A DNA stretch of 64,000 nucleotides from Siderastrea siderea. Lineage: Eukaryota > Cnidaria > Anthozoa > Scleractinia > Rhizangiidae. The stretch spans positions 1,674,001-1,738,000 of the forward strand of contig OZ034976.1 in assembly GCA_964030785.1 (NCBI GenBank), read 5' to 3'. Shown here piece by piece: positions 13,128-23,094 of this stretch. The notes below the pieces were generated by a model. It saw only the letters and a program-made list of their open reading frames with translations. It had not been told where the DNA came from and made no database searches. The position numbers and the translations under genes are program-made. Within the stretch, counting starts at the first letter, position 1; each line of letters begins with the position of its first letter.

Positions 13128-14344
13128 TTTATTACGATGACCATACATGTGTACATTAAAAAGAAGTCATTGATAAAACCACAAGCGTGTAGCGTGTTTA
13201 CCATTTAGTCTCAGAAACAAAAAAAGAAAAAAAAGAAATGGAAAAAAAGAAAGAACATAAACAAATAAAACAACAAATCGCTATAGACAAATTTGCCTGG
13301 TGAGAGCTCCAGATAAACAGGCTAAGTCGAGGGTCATTAAAAGTAATTCACAGAACTTCGCCTATTTAATTAAGTAGCAGCGTACCTTGTGAGCAATTCT
13401 GTATTTTTATTTCTGTCTTTGCCTGCTGTGTATAAAGCAATCAACTCCAAATTAGCTGGACTTGACAGGTCACGTGACAATTTTTGACCTCAATAAACCT
13501 TCCCTCTTAAATAACTTATCGCTGTTACGTAGATCCTACAGTTATTTTATGTTGTGTTAAATGTTGAAAAAGTTACACCCACCCCCCCTTTTCTACGACA
13601 CGAATTAAGGCCCAGGCCTTTATCGACTGCCTATGTTTTATTAAAATTAAAAAAAGATCCACGTTGTGGAGTATTGAATTGTTTTCATATTTTCTGCTCA
13701 CGCGCCACCCATGTATTTTAGCTATAAGGCCTTAGCAAGTGACAACCTAAGGCTGAGTTTAATTGAAAGGTAAGGATGGCAACAATTTAAGTTATGTACT
13801 CAACAAGCCAACGTAAATAAAATTTGACAAGGAAAATGGGACTCCAGTGAATCATATTAAAAACTTTTCAACTAACAACTACTGAGGGCGCTTTCGAATT
13901 TCTGGCACGGGAAACCCATTTCCTGACTGCAACAAAAATATGCAAAGATATTTCGTTCAAGATTTTACGCGATGTGTCTTAAACCTATAGTTAACCTAAC
14001 ACCAATTTGGTACGAAATGTCAATTTCTATGGAAAATTGATATTTCTATAGTTATTACGGTATTAGTGACCATATTTTGACGGGCACGTGTTTCAAAATT
14101 TGTAACTTTCCTGTTTTCAATGGAAATTGAATTAAATTTCCTGTAGCAACCTTAACAATTTCACATTATCTTGGTGCTTTAATTTTGCTGGTTTTGGCCA
14201 CTGTTTGAGAATGATGACGTAATTTTCACGCTGTTTGACACATGTTTAGCGAGATAACGAGATACACGTACCTTTTTTTTCATACGCGAACTTTATTTCT
14301 GTTTGCTTTGAATCAGCACTGGTTAGACAAGCGCTGGGCTCGAT
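13128..14344. other. Gene-free stretch
   Basis: No exon-like frame, no clear repeat family and no long inverted repeat was found. The sequence is AT-rich and holds an A-rich run near 13218-13275. Confidence 0.4.
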
Positions 14345-14650
14345 AGCTTTGTTGAAAAATGTTGCCCAACCAATCCATTTCTCCGGGGAGGGACCTGTGA
14401 AGAGTTTTATGACCCCATCACTGTGAGTTTCAATGCCCCTGTCCTGTGACGTTGACTACACTGGTCAGCGGTGCGACAATATAAAACATCCGCTGAGCTG
14501 TAAAGATATGGTAAAATATCAGTGGCGCCAAAACTTCTGGATCCACTTTGCTTGCGATTCTGAAAACAACCTTTCCCCACTCTACTGCCATTTTAATTCT
14601 TAATCCGGCCACGTTTGGGCGTTAATACAGTCTTATTCGCTTGCAAAGGG
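14345..14650 (+). pseudogene. Fragment paralogous to EGF/fibrinogen-like exon at 23.9 kb
   Basis: The DNA aligns base for base with 23912-24190 in the intact secreted-protein gene. Shared stretches include GGGAGGGACCTGTGA, ACTGGTCAGCGGTGCGACAA and TTGGGCGTTAATACA/TTGGACGTTAATACA. It covers the EGF-like module and the start of the fibrinogen-like module, and stops abruptly on both sides. Frames are broken: an indel lies in the EGF cysteine region, and a stop (TTCTTAA) falls where the functional gene reads through. No neighbouring exon is present. It is a partial gene duplicate, not an expressed gene, and may have been carried here by element activity. Confidence 0.8.
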
Positions 14651-15070
14651 AGCCGTGCTCGCTGATCACGGATTTAGTACTGACCGTCCTGTTCAAGATG
14701 ACGGATTAACAAACGAAATGCCGCAAAAATTGAAAACGATCACAAAATAATTGAACAACGTTTTTATCTGTTCACTTCAATTGTCTTTGTTGGCCCAACG
14801 GGGGAGGAATGCACTTGACCCATGTTTTGGGTGTAGGGATACCGCTGAGGGCCTGAAACCAGCCTTAAAAACTAAGTACCAACCCTGTGTAACACAACAC
14901 CCTCCATTTAAGGTCCTTGTTTACGATGAACACAAAATCTTCTTTTACACAATGTTAAAATGTTTTTTAAAGACCGGCAAACGTCTCTGATCAAGGATTG
15001 CTGAATACTGTAAAAGCCATATATTAAATAATGACGACAATCGTGCGACCATACCATGTGGGGTTTACTC

Positions 15071-15196
15071 GGTGTAAGAACCTGACAAGATTTTCTTTGT
15101 TTGTTAGCTTTTGTTTTGCTGTACGGTAAGGTATTGTTTAAAATGTTTTGTTTCCTTTGTTTTACGTCATCCGTGAGTTTGACAGGTTCTTACACC
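15071..15196. repeat. 126-bp miniature inverted-repeat element
   Basis: GGTGTAAGAACCTGACAA at 15071 is matched at the other end by TTTGACAGGTTCTTACACC ending at 15196. The interior is T-rich and non-coding. It lies directly beside the left end of the Harbinger element. Family and target duplication are not determined. Confidence 0.6.
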
Positions 15197-15520
15197 AAGG
15201 TAAAGCTAGGGGTCAATTCAATAAAACTTTTGCACTTGTAATTTACAAGCTGGACACTTCTTTTTACAAGCGCAAGCAAAAATTAGTTCAATAAACAACG
15301 TTACAAGTCCTTGTTACAAGTGTCCGACTTGTAATTACAGTTGCGGTAGCGCTACACCTGTAGAATTTGGTGCTTATCCAATTCAATAAAACTTTTACAG
15401 AAGTCCGACTTGTATTTTTATAAAAGTCCAACTTGTAAACTACAAGTGCAAACTTCAAGTGGCAAGTCACTTGTAAGCTTTACACACGACTTGTAGAAAG
15501 CGTATTTCGAAGCGTTAATT

Positions 15521-15591
15521 ATGTCCTCGTCGATCGAAGAAGAACTCGAAGAACTTTTGAGACACCGATTTATTCGGGTGTCAGTAAAACG

Positions 15592-15628
<37 letters not shown>

Positions 15629-16746
15629 CATTGTTCTTTTGTTTCGTTTTCGGTTTTATGTTTTGGTTAGGGCAAGACAACAGAAAACGAAACAAAAGAA
15701 CAATGGACCCCGACCCCGACCCCGACCCCGCGTTTTACTGACACCCGATTTATTCGGCCACCTAGAAAATTTGAGGAAAGACGCTTGTTTAACATTGAAA
15801 ATCCACGTGAATTTCGCGAGAAGTATCGTCTTCCTGTCGAAGCGTTCGAGTATTTACTGGCAGCAGTGGGCCAACAGCTTGAACATAAAACCAAACGAAA
15901 CAGGGCGCTCACAGCACGACAGCAACTGTGGTGTTTCTCCACTTCCTTGGCACAAACTCTTTTTATCATGTTATGCACTCGTGTCCATGGAATTGCAACT
16001 TCTACGGTTTGGAATAAAATACACCGTGTCATCCCTGCAATACTGAGTCTAAGGCGAGAGTTAGTACGTTGGCCAGAACAACCCCTGAGCATCGCAGCAA
16101 AATTTTGGGCCATAGCCGGGTTCCCCTGTGTTGCTGGCTGCGTGGATGGAACCCACGTCCTCGCGAATCCCCCATGTGATGATAAAGATGCCTACGCCAA
16201 TCGACATCATACCAGATCTCTCAATGATTGTCAGGGCCTAATTACAAGATTTATTTCTGTAGCAGCCAATGCCCGGGAAGTTGGCATGACTCACGAGTTC
16301 TGAAAGAGAGCAGCTTATGGGAAGCATTTGAGGTTGATGGGAGAAGGCCGTTTGCAGGAGCAGTTATTCTAGGTGAATCCGCCTACACCTGCAATGACTG
16401 GCTGATCCCCCCTTTTAGAGGAGACGTGCAGGGTGCTCGCCTCAGGTTCAATGAGGCGCACAAGAGAAGCAGAAGCACCATAGAGAGAGCATACGGCGTG
16501 ATTAAAAAGAGGTTTTGCTCTCTACAAACAGGAATAAGGGTCAGAAGCATGACAACGGCTGCCGAACTTGTCCAATGTGCAGTTATACTTCACAACATTT
16601 GCATTTGCGCTGATCTCCTAGATGACGAAGATCTTCACGTTGAAGATGAGACGGAGCTTAGGGAGCATGGAGAGGGGCACGAGGGCAGAAGATTGCAACT
16701 ACTACACTACAGTATTTCCTGTGAATCGGAGTGGTATATAAAATGA
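15521..16746 (+). pseudogene. Harbinger DDE transposase, disrupted
   Basis: The start is set at the ATG at 15521, which gives MSSSIEEELEELLRHRFIR up to 15577. The frame resumes at 15758 with PPRKFEERRLFNIENPREF after a 180-bp interruption (167-bp foldback plus 13-bp duplicated target), which brings in a TAG stop. The helical N-terminal region (VEAFEYLLAAVGQQL) and the catalytic region follow. The first acidic residue is in AGCVDGTHV. The second motif reads GESAY where the family has GDSAY, and the third is in TIERAYGVIKKRF. A one-base frameshift near 16266-16280 separates VAANA from PGSWHDSRVL. The gene therefore has at least three lesions: an insertion, a frameshift and a catalytic D-to-E change. 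Harbinger transposases act as nucleases with the Myb-like partner, here the decayed gene at 17.6-18.5 kb. Confidence 0.9.
15578..15744. mobile_element. 167-bp GGGGTC foldback element with 13-bp target duplication
   Basis: The insertion starts GTGTCAGTAAAACGCGGGG and ends with its exact reverse complement. It is bounded by two identical copies of CCGATTTATTCGG (15565-15577 and 15745-15757). The left arm has six GGGGTC units and the right arm four GACCCC units. They are followed by CATTGTTCTTTTGTTTCG and its complement, around a loop of about 30 bases. It lies inside the transposase coding sequence, and the related sequence at 11.7 kb lacks it, so the boundaries are certain. A 13-bp duplication does not match the common DNA transposon superfamilies I know. 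The repeated G4 blocks could form quadruplexes. Confidence 0.9.
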
Positions 16747-17309
16747 CTCTACACAATACCTGATGAGTTTGAAGAACATTATCCGAAGATAACTTCGAAG
16801 AAAAGAGAAAAACGACATCGAGTACCACTGACATTTGTGTATTTCTTATTCTAGGCCGACCGTAAGGCTGACTTGTTCAAGGCCTTAGAGAGGACTTCAC
16901 AGTGTAATTTCGTTGTTGTATAAATTGCATAATATCTTATTTCGTGCGTGATTATAAACGGCAGTTAATAGAGTGGGGTTCTTTTTCAAAGAAATGCCAC
17001 CAAAATAAACCACCAAACTCATCAACATAACCTCGCGTAGCTTAACGTAGCTTATTCGATGGTTTACACTTGATCCCATTTACTGTTTAGATCCCGACTA
17101 AATAAAGTAGAGCTAATAGCTATCCGAGTATTTTTGCATTATTTCTTCCAAAAAAATGAAACATTTGGATAATTCTTGTCTCATTAGGTATGATTTATTA
17201 AAGATGTATTATTATCAAAAAATGTGACTACAGATAGAAAAAGCCCGTTAAGAACATGAAGATTCTGTTCTCGCTAATGTTCATGGCCTAAGTTTCTACG
17301 AGGAGTAAA

Positions 17310-17458
17310 AAACATTTTAGAAGAGATATTAACGCAAGAAAATGGCATCTTCCTGTCGCCATTATCAAATGCCAATTATTAAAGTTTTGAATTTAGACGG
17401 CGACAGGATGACGCCGAAACGTCATGTTCTTGCGTCAGTATTTTCTTCTAAAATGTTT
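17310..17458. repeat. Hairpin element with GAAACGTC motif
   Basis: AAACATTTTAGAAGA at 17310 pairs with TCTTCTAAAATGTTT ending at 17458. The arms are about 50-60 bp and include GGCGACAGGA in the right arm against TCCTGTCGCC in the left. The right arm contains an extra block reading GACGCCGAAACGTC. The GAAACGTC octamer recurs in the other hairpins of this window (12.99, 36.26 and 43.95 kb), suggesting a shared Penelope-type origin. The open frame at 17342-17602 crosses the hairpin and is not considered a gene. Confidence 0.55.
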
Positions 17459-17639
17459 ATCGATTTTTTTTCTATAATCAGTAAGAAAAAAACAACAACA
17501 AAATTCGTTTACAAACGTCAATCTACGACAAAGTGTTATGCCTCAATTCTATTACAACTGGAAAGATTGTTCGTGAAAATTTCAGAGCAAACGCGCTCTT
17601 GAGAAAAAACGGAAACTAGCGCTTATTCAGAATTATCGG

Positions 17640-18546
17640 TGTTGGACTGACCGTCGATACCCTTTCTAAGCTTTTTAATCTCCAGTTCCAGTTTGGAGCA
17701 TTCAAGCGGCAAATTCTTTTTCCTAAGGTGTAATCTATCTATCTATCTATCGAATCTGCTACAGCTTTATTTCCGCTGGCTGCCTTACGACAGGCTCTCC
17801 TGTAGGATCCTGATGGCGAGGGCTTGTTTTTCTTCGGCTCAAGTTTCTGTTCATCCGGTGTTTGTACATGTACAAGAGGTCCATTATCGTCATCCCCATC
17901 ATTGTTGGTTTCCAAATACTCATGTACCTCCTGAACGTCCTCGGTATCACTACCAACTGGTTGGGTTATTGTGGCATGAAGAAATGTTTAGCTATTTGAT
18001 GAAATCATTAGTAATCTCATCATGGCTCACCGGTATGCTGCCGTATTTTCATTGCATGTGCCAAGTCTTGCTAAGTGCAATTGTTCATTTGTTTTTTTAA
18101 ATCAGAAATTAGTAGCTATTAAATTCAAAATAAATAACAAATATGTTACCTTCAGTGTTAGGGGTATAGTTCTGATGACTATTTGACCTCCCCAAACACA
18201 ATATCTGTGTCTTGGACATTGACGGGCTCTACATTGGCGCTCTCTCGGCCAAGAATATCCAGCACCGTCTCATCTAGCTCGGTGAGCTGTCCACTTCCGC
18301 CTGCACCCGTCTTTTTCGATTCGCTAATTTTTTTAAGGTACCTTGTCGAATATTGGCCCAAATGACATCTCTAAGCTTTGAAACGCTGTCGATATCAGCT
18401 CCAACACCATTCATTTGATTCCGAATGGTCTCTCAAGCGTCTTGTTTTGCTTTTTTAGTCACAGTTGCTGAGAATGGTGCCATAATTATTGCCTTTTTGT
18501 CTCTTACGAGCTGCACTAACATTAGTTTCTGCTGTTTTGACAACAT
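17640..18546 (-). pseudogene. Harbinger-associated Myb/SANT-like DNA-binding protein, decayed
   Basis: On the minus strand from an ATG at 18546 the frame reads MLSKQQKLMLVQLVRDKKAI, then a TGA in place of the conserved W of QDAWETI. It continues to SKLRDVIWANIRQGTLKK, where a frameshift moves to ISESKKTGAGGSGQLTELDE and VLDILGRES. This is the pattern of the Myb/SANT-like domain family (Myb_DNA-bind_5 type: K...AW..I, W..I, TG.G). A second exon at about 17935-17640 encodes an acidic linker (EVHEYLETNNDGDDDNG), a basic patch, a stop, and a leucine-rich end (LECSKLELEIKKLRK) resembling a short coiled coil. In autonomous Harbinger elements this protein carries the transposase to the DNA. The gene is not functional here. 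Confidence 0.75.
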
Positions 18547-19242
18547 GAAGGCTGGAAATTTTGAGCGCGCGGATTTAAAATCAACCTCGTGCGATTGGAA
18601 GTTACACCAGGTCTACAAGCGTATTCTAGTTGTGCTACAATTGTAAAGCTACAATTGTAGCTTACACTTGTATCATGACCCGGACTACACGTGTGAATTC
18701 CAGAGTAGAAAATTCTTTTATTGAATTCTTGAATTTACAAGTTGGACTTTACACGTGCATTTACACGTGTAAAAACTACAAGTGTAATTTTTTTATTGCA
18801 TTGACCCCAGATATTCAATTTTGCATTTGTAAAAATACACGTGCATTCAAGCGGAGTTTACAGTTGTAAGGCTACAATTGTAATTTACACTTGTATCCTA
18901 ACTTGGGATACATGTGTAACTTCCAGTGTGGAAAATTCTTTTATTGAATCCTTGTATTTACAATTCGGACTTAACACGTGTAAAAACTGCAAGACAGAAG
19001 TGTAATTTCTTTATTAAATTGACTCCTGGTTAGCTCTACCCGCTGCAAAAAAGTTGTCTGTTCTTCCTTCCATGAATTTTCACGTAGATTACCTAGGGCG
19101 CTTTCCATTCGACCAAAAATTTCACTTTGATTAAAAATTTCTCCAACTTGTTAGGTGTCATAGTCTTATGAGCCGTGGCATATCGAGCAAATCTTTCTAC
19201 TCCAGTTGTCAAATTTCTTTCAACATTCTGGCCACAATATCC

Positions 19243-20884
19243 TCTTAAGAGCGACTTCCAGTAATAATCAAGCAAAATCTCAACTTCGCGGCGGTAGTTG
19301 AAAAATAGATTTATTTCGTATTTTGCACATAATTAGGTATTGGTAAACCTAGAAACCTGATGTGATTCATTTTCCCCAGAAGCGCCTTATTTTCGAAAAA
19401 ACGAGGAAATCGATTCTTGGGTTCGGGAGATCAAAATCACAGGAAATTAATCTTGAAAATCAGTAGTATAAACTTGTATCGCGCTGGTAAACTAAAGCGC
19501 AGAGAAAAAGATAGACACTTTCTATCGACAGAACAAGTCTTTTTCGTTAACTAGACAGTTGTGAAACAGCAGTAGCGAAATCTGCTGAACACCAACAATT
19601 CCGAACTAAAAGACAGGTTTTGATGATCACGTAGAAACTGATTTGGAACCTAACTTCTGTGAAATAATTTAAAATGTGCCATATTTCTAAATGGTCTCAT
19701 TCGTCATTCAATAGAATGACGAATGAAATAAATCGTACCTTGAAACTGGCTTGGGGTATCCATGCTGCTTTGTTTGGGACCCTTGGAACTCAGCAGAGTT
19801 TTAACAAATGGGGCTTAATGAAGTTGAATTTTGCCGTACACAAAAACAGTAACGGGAAAATTTGCTTCTTTAACCAAACGGGCTCGCTCTACTTGTTAAT
19901 TTCAAGCGTTTACATTCTTTTGTGTGCCAAAAACTGAAGAGGAAGAAAAAAGCGCGAAATGGGCGATTTTCACGTTTCCAAACTTCTGCTCCTTTGTGTG
20001 CAGATTTTCTTCGTACATTTGTTTGCATTGCGTTACCAAATACCGTGACTAAATTTTAAACCAGATTTGGATATATGATGTCACAGGTGTAGCATATTGG
20101 ATGTCACGTTTTGTCGTGGTTTGCACAGGAACTCACAACGATAACACCAGTATCGTTCATTTTTTTCTTTTCCCTCTACCTTTTTTGAGATCAACCGAGC
20201 ATTTTAGTTTGAAGCCATCATCAAGCATCAAGCAACGACGAAGAAACGAGAGATTGTGTAGCTAAACACGGAAATTTTGTTGTATTTAGTGATGCGGCAA
20301 AGTTGAACTTCATTAGGCCTCATTTGTTAAAATTCGCTGTGTTCGAAGTTTTCCCACAGACAGCAGCATGGATACCCCAAGCCAGTTTCAAGGTATAGTT
20401 TAGTTCAATGTTTCTACTGTCTATTGAACGAGGATTGAGACCATTTGGGGTTATGGCACATGTTAAATTATTTCACGGAAGTTAGGTTCCAAATCAGTTT
20501 CTACGTGAATATCAGAACCTGCCTTTTAGTTTGGAATTGTTTGTGCTCATTAAATTTCGCTACTGAAAATTTGATAGATTTGAAAATTTTCTGATTTGGT
20601 CTAGTTAATAAGAAGTGTCCATCTTTTTCTCTGCGCTTTAGTTTGCCAGTGCGATGCAAGTTTATAGTACTGATTTTCAAGATTAATTTCCTGTGATGTT
20701 GACCTGTCGAACCCGAGAATCGATTTCCTCGCTTTTATCAAAAATTAAGCGCTTCTGGGGAAAACGAACCGCATCAGGTTTCTAGTTTTACCAATACCCA
20801 TTTATGTGCAAAATATGAAAAAAATCTATTTTTGACTTCTGTCACCGAATGCTCGATTTTTACTGAAAGTCGCTCTTGAAAGTC
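19243..20884. mobile_element. 1.6-kb foldback element
   Basis: The left arm runs from about 19243 to 19960 and the right arm from about 20230 to 20884, and they are reverse complements with scattered differences. Pairings include AAGAGCGACTTCCAGTAA with TTACTGAAAGTCGCTCTT, TTTCTCTGCGCTTTAG with CTAAAGCGCAGAGAAA, and GGCTTGGGGTATCCATGC with GCATGGATACCCCAAGCC. The central 270 bp is unique. No transposase is seen. The frame at 19674-19937 lies wholly within an arm and is not a gene. The minus-strand frame just outside (19093-19275, ending LVEWKAP) is of unknown meaning. Confidence 0.8.
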
Positions 20885-23060
20885 ATCGTGTTAAAAATTT
20901 GTCAGCTAACTTCATTACATTCCTTCTATTCTTTAAGCGGCATCCAACAATTTAAAGCGCAGCAATAGGCTCGTGAATTCTTTTCTTTGGTCACGTGCCC
21001 TTCAGCTCAAAAGTGTTTATTCAATCAATCAATCAGAAAAGGAGGAGAATAAGTCGTTAACAGTCATGCAGGCAGATGTGTATAAACGTTCAAGACTTAA
21101 CGTACTACCAGAAGACGCACTCCCTTAGAACGGCTACTGCGACATTTGGTCCAAATAACAGGAATTTGATACTGATTTCTGCATTTTTGTTTAGAAAAGT
21201 TTCACATCACTCTTGAAGACGCACCATTCGTCATCTAAGGTGAGTTTCTCTTTACCTTGATCGTAACAGACTGTGAAGTAAACACCAAACAATTAAGAAA
21301 AATCCAAGTACAGAAAAAAAAGGACCTAAACAAAACTGCACCACAGTGATGTGCTGATCAATGCTAATTGAGAAATTCAACTTTATCTTTCCGCATACTC
21401 AATCGAGGTTTGACTATAAGATATTTAGTCTCAAAGGGAACGTGAAAAGCAAGCGCCCCTTAAGTAAGTTTAAAGGCAAATCATTTCGAAAAAGGTTCTA
21501 AAGAGAAGGACAATATTCGAGGAAATAGGCAGTTTCAAAATATTCATGATTCATAAATCAAATTAGGAACAAGTGGTTCTTGAGTGGAGATCGGCATCTC
21601 TTTAAGGTGACAAGAATTTATCATTCTAGTGAACAAAAAATGGCAAGATCTGAAAACGGTGGCATCTAAAATTGTTTGGGGGGATAATCATACCTCATCT
21701 TTGTGAAAGAGGTATCAGTTAAGACAAATTTTTATTCACTAGTTAGTCTTACGTTTTCTGCGTTTCAGAACTATTGTAACATTGTTTTTGTTTTATTTAT
21801 CAGCGCAATTCAAGTTATCTCAGTTGGCACGGAACAAAACCAAACATCACTAATTGCAAACACGCAGGAAGCGATAATGCTAATCGTGGCGGGTGCAAGA
21901 CAAAAAAAGAGAGAATAAAAGAATGCATACAAAATATCAGTCTACAAACTATGGAAGCAATCTAGTTTGTAGCATTGTTATCGTGACAAGTTTCATTTAG
22001 TTTACATTGATAATGGTGTACGAGATAACAGCATTCCATAAAAACACCGCTGCCATTAAACTGCAAAGCTCGTAATTTAATCTGAGAGACTCCAACGAAG
22101 TCATTTTCAGTCTTCAAGATTCTAAGAGGCAATTTCTTTGTCGTTGAAATAAATACACTTGCTCTCATTTATGCATTATGGGAGAGGTAAATTTAAGTAA
22201 TTTTAGTTACCCAAATCAGTTGCAAGTTTGCTAATTGATTTTTGGGAAATCTTTGATAAACAACAATTGTGAAAATTTATCCGGCTTCAAAAAGAATGAA
22301 TTAAAGTCTATAAAAAAAAAACGTCAGGAAATTTTCAAGCATCTGAGGGCTAATGAAAAATGTGTTTTCGAAAAAAGGTTAAGTCTTGAAAAATATGTTA
22401 TACAATCTTTTCAAATTGCAATAATGTCGTGCAGTTTTATCGCGGGAGAGCTCACACGGGAGTTCGTTTTACACGCCAAAGGGTGAAAGAGTTTTTCTTT
22501 GTTAATTTCTCTTTTCTTCTGTTTTTTGTTTTGTTTGTTTGTTTTTACCAACAGCCAATTTACCTACGTTCGACTTCTGGATATTTAATTCTTGGTGGAG
22601 GTTTTTCTAGAAAACGTGTTGATTTTTTTAAAGTAATGACTCACTGCCTGAAACTTCAATTCCTTGGTAACCAGTATTAGCTTTACGTTAATTAAAGAAT
22701 CAATTTCCACAACGGTGTGCCTAAGCCGCTTTAAGTTCTTTATCACCAGGACGTTTAATAACTGATATATCTCCCAGCTGGAACTAAAGCGTATTTGTCT
22801 ATTTGTTGTATGTTTTGAAACAACAACAGGAAACCTTTTATTTGCACCATAGGAGGACTAAATTTAACTTGAGATGAAAAATTAAAATTAAAATTTCTTG
22901 AGCGGTCAGGGCCAGAATATGTTCATAGTCTTAAGTCCCATATCACAAAATTCACGAAAATAAAAAAAACATTTTAATCATTGGTGCACTGTTAGAAGTG
23001 TGGTTGCAGTGTTAAAAGTGAAAACTAATTTTAATACATGGTGTTTACTTTATTTCGCAG
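20885..23060. other. Gene-free stretch upstream of the PAN gene
   Basis: I found no supported exon, hairpin or element. A 5' untranslated exon of the gene at 23.1 kb may lie here, because that gene's first coding exon is preceded by a splice acceptor (TTTATTTCGCAG, ending 23060). The TTTGTTTTGTTTGTTTG run near 22525 is low complexity. Confidence 0.4.
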
Positions 23061-23094
23061 ATGCTTTCGATATCCAGCACGAAATTCTAACTAC

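Larger units (their letters stand above)
15206..19032 (+). mobile_element. PIF/Harbinger DNA transposon, formerly autonomous
   Basis: The ends are GGGGTCAATTCAATAAAAC at 15209 and, reversed, CCAGGAGTCAATTTAATAAA at about 19029. Both subterminal regions carry many short ACTTGTAATTTACAAG / TTACACGTGTAA type motifs in both orientations, which are probable transposase binding sites. The element contains the two-gene set of this superfamily: a DDE transposase on the plus strand and a Myb/SANT-like DNA-binding protein on the minus strand, converging. Both are decayed. A foldback is nested in the transposase, and a hairpin element sits between the two genes at 17310-17458. The element is now defective. 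Confidence 0.85.

Noticed and set aside
15639..16113. Overlapping plus (15639-16046) and minus (15667-16113) frames at the Harbinger transposase
   Set aside because: The first starts within the foldback and leaves the transposase frame. The second is antisense to it. Neither retains the DDE motifs.
18183..18365. Plus-strand 60-codon frame over the Myb gene
   Set aside because: It is antisense to the Myb/SANT-like coding sequence, whose minus-strand frame carries the recognisable motif (TGAGGSGQLTELDE).
19093..19275. Minus-strand 60-codon frame (LDYYWKSLLRGYCGQNVERN) between the Harbinger and foldback elements
   Set aside because: It looks mildly protein-like but crosses the foldback border, has no splice partner and matches no family I know. 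Not called.
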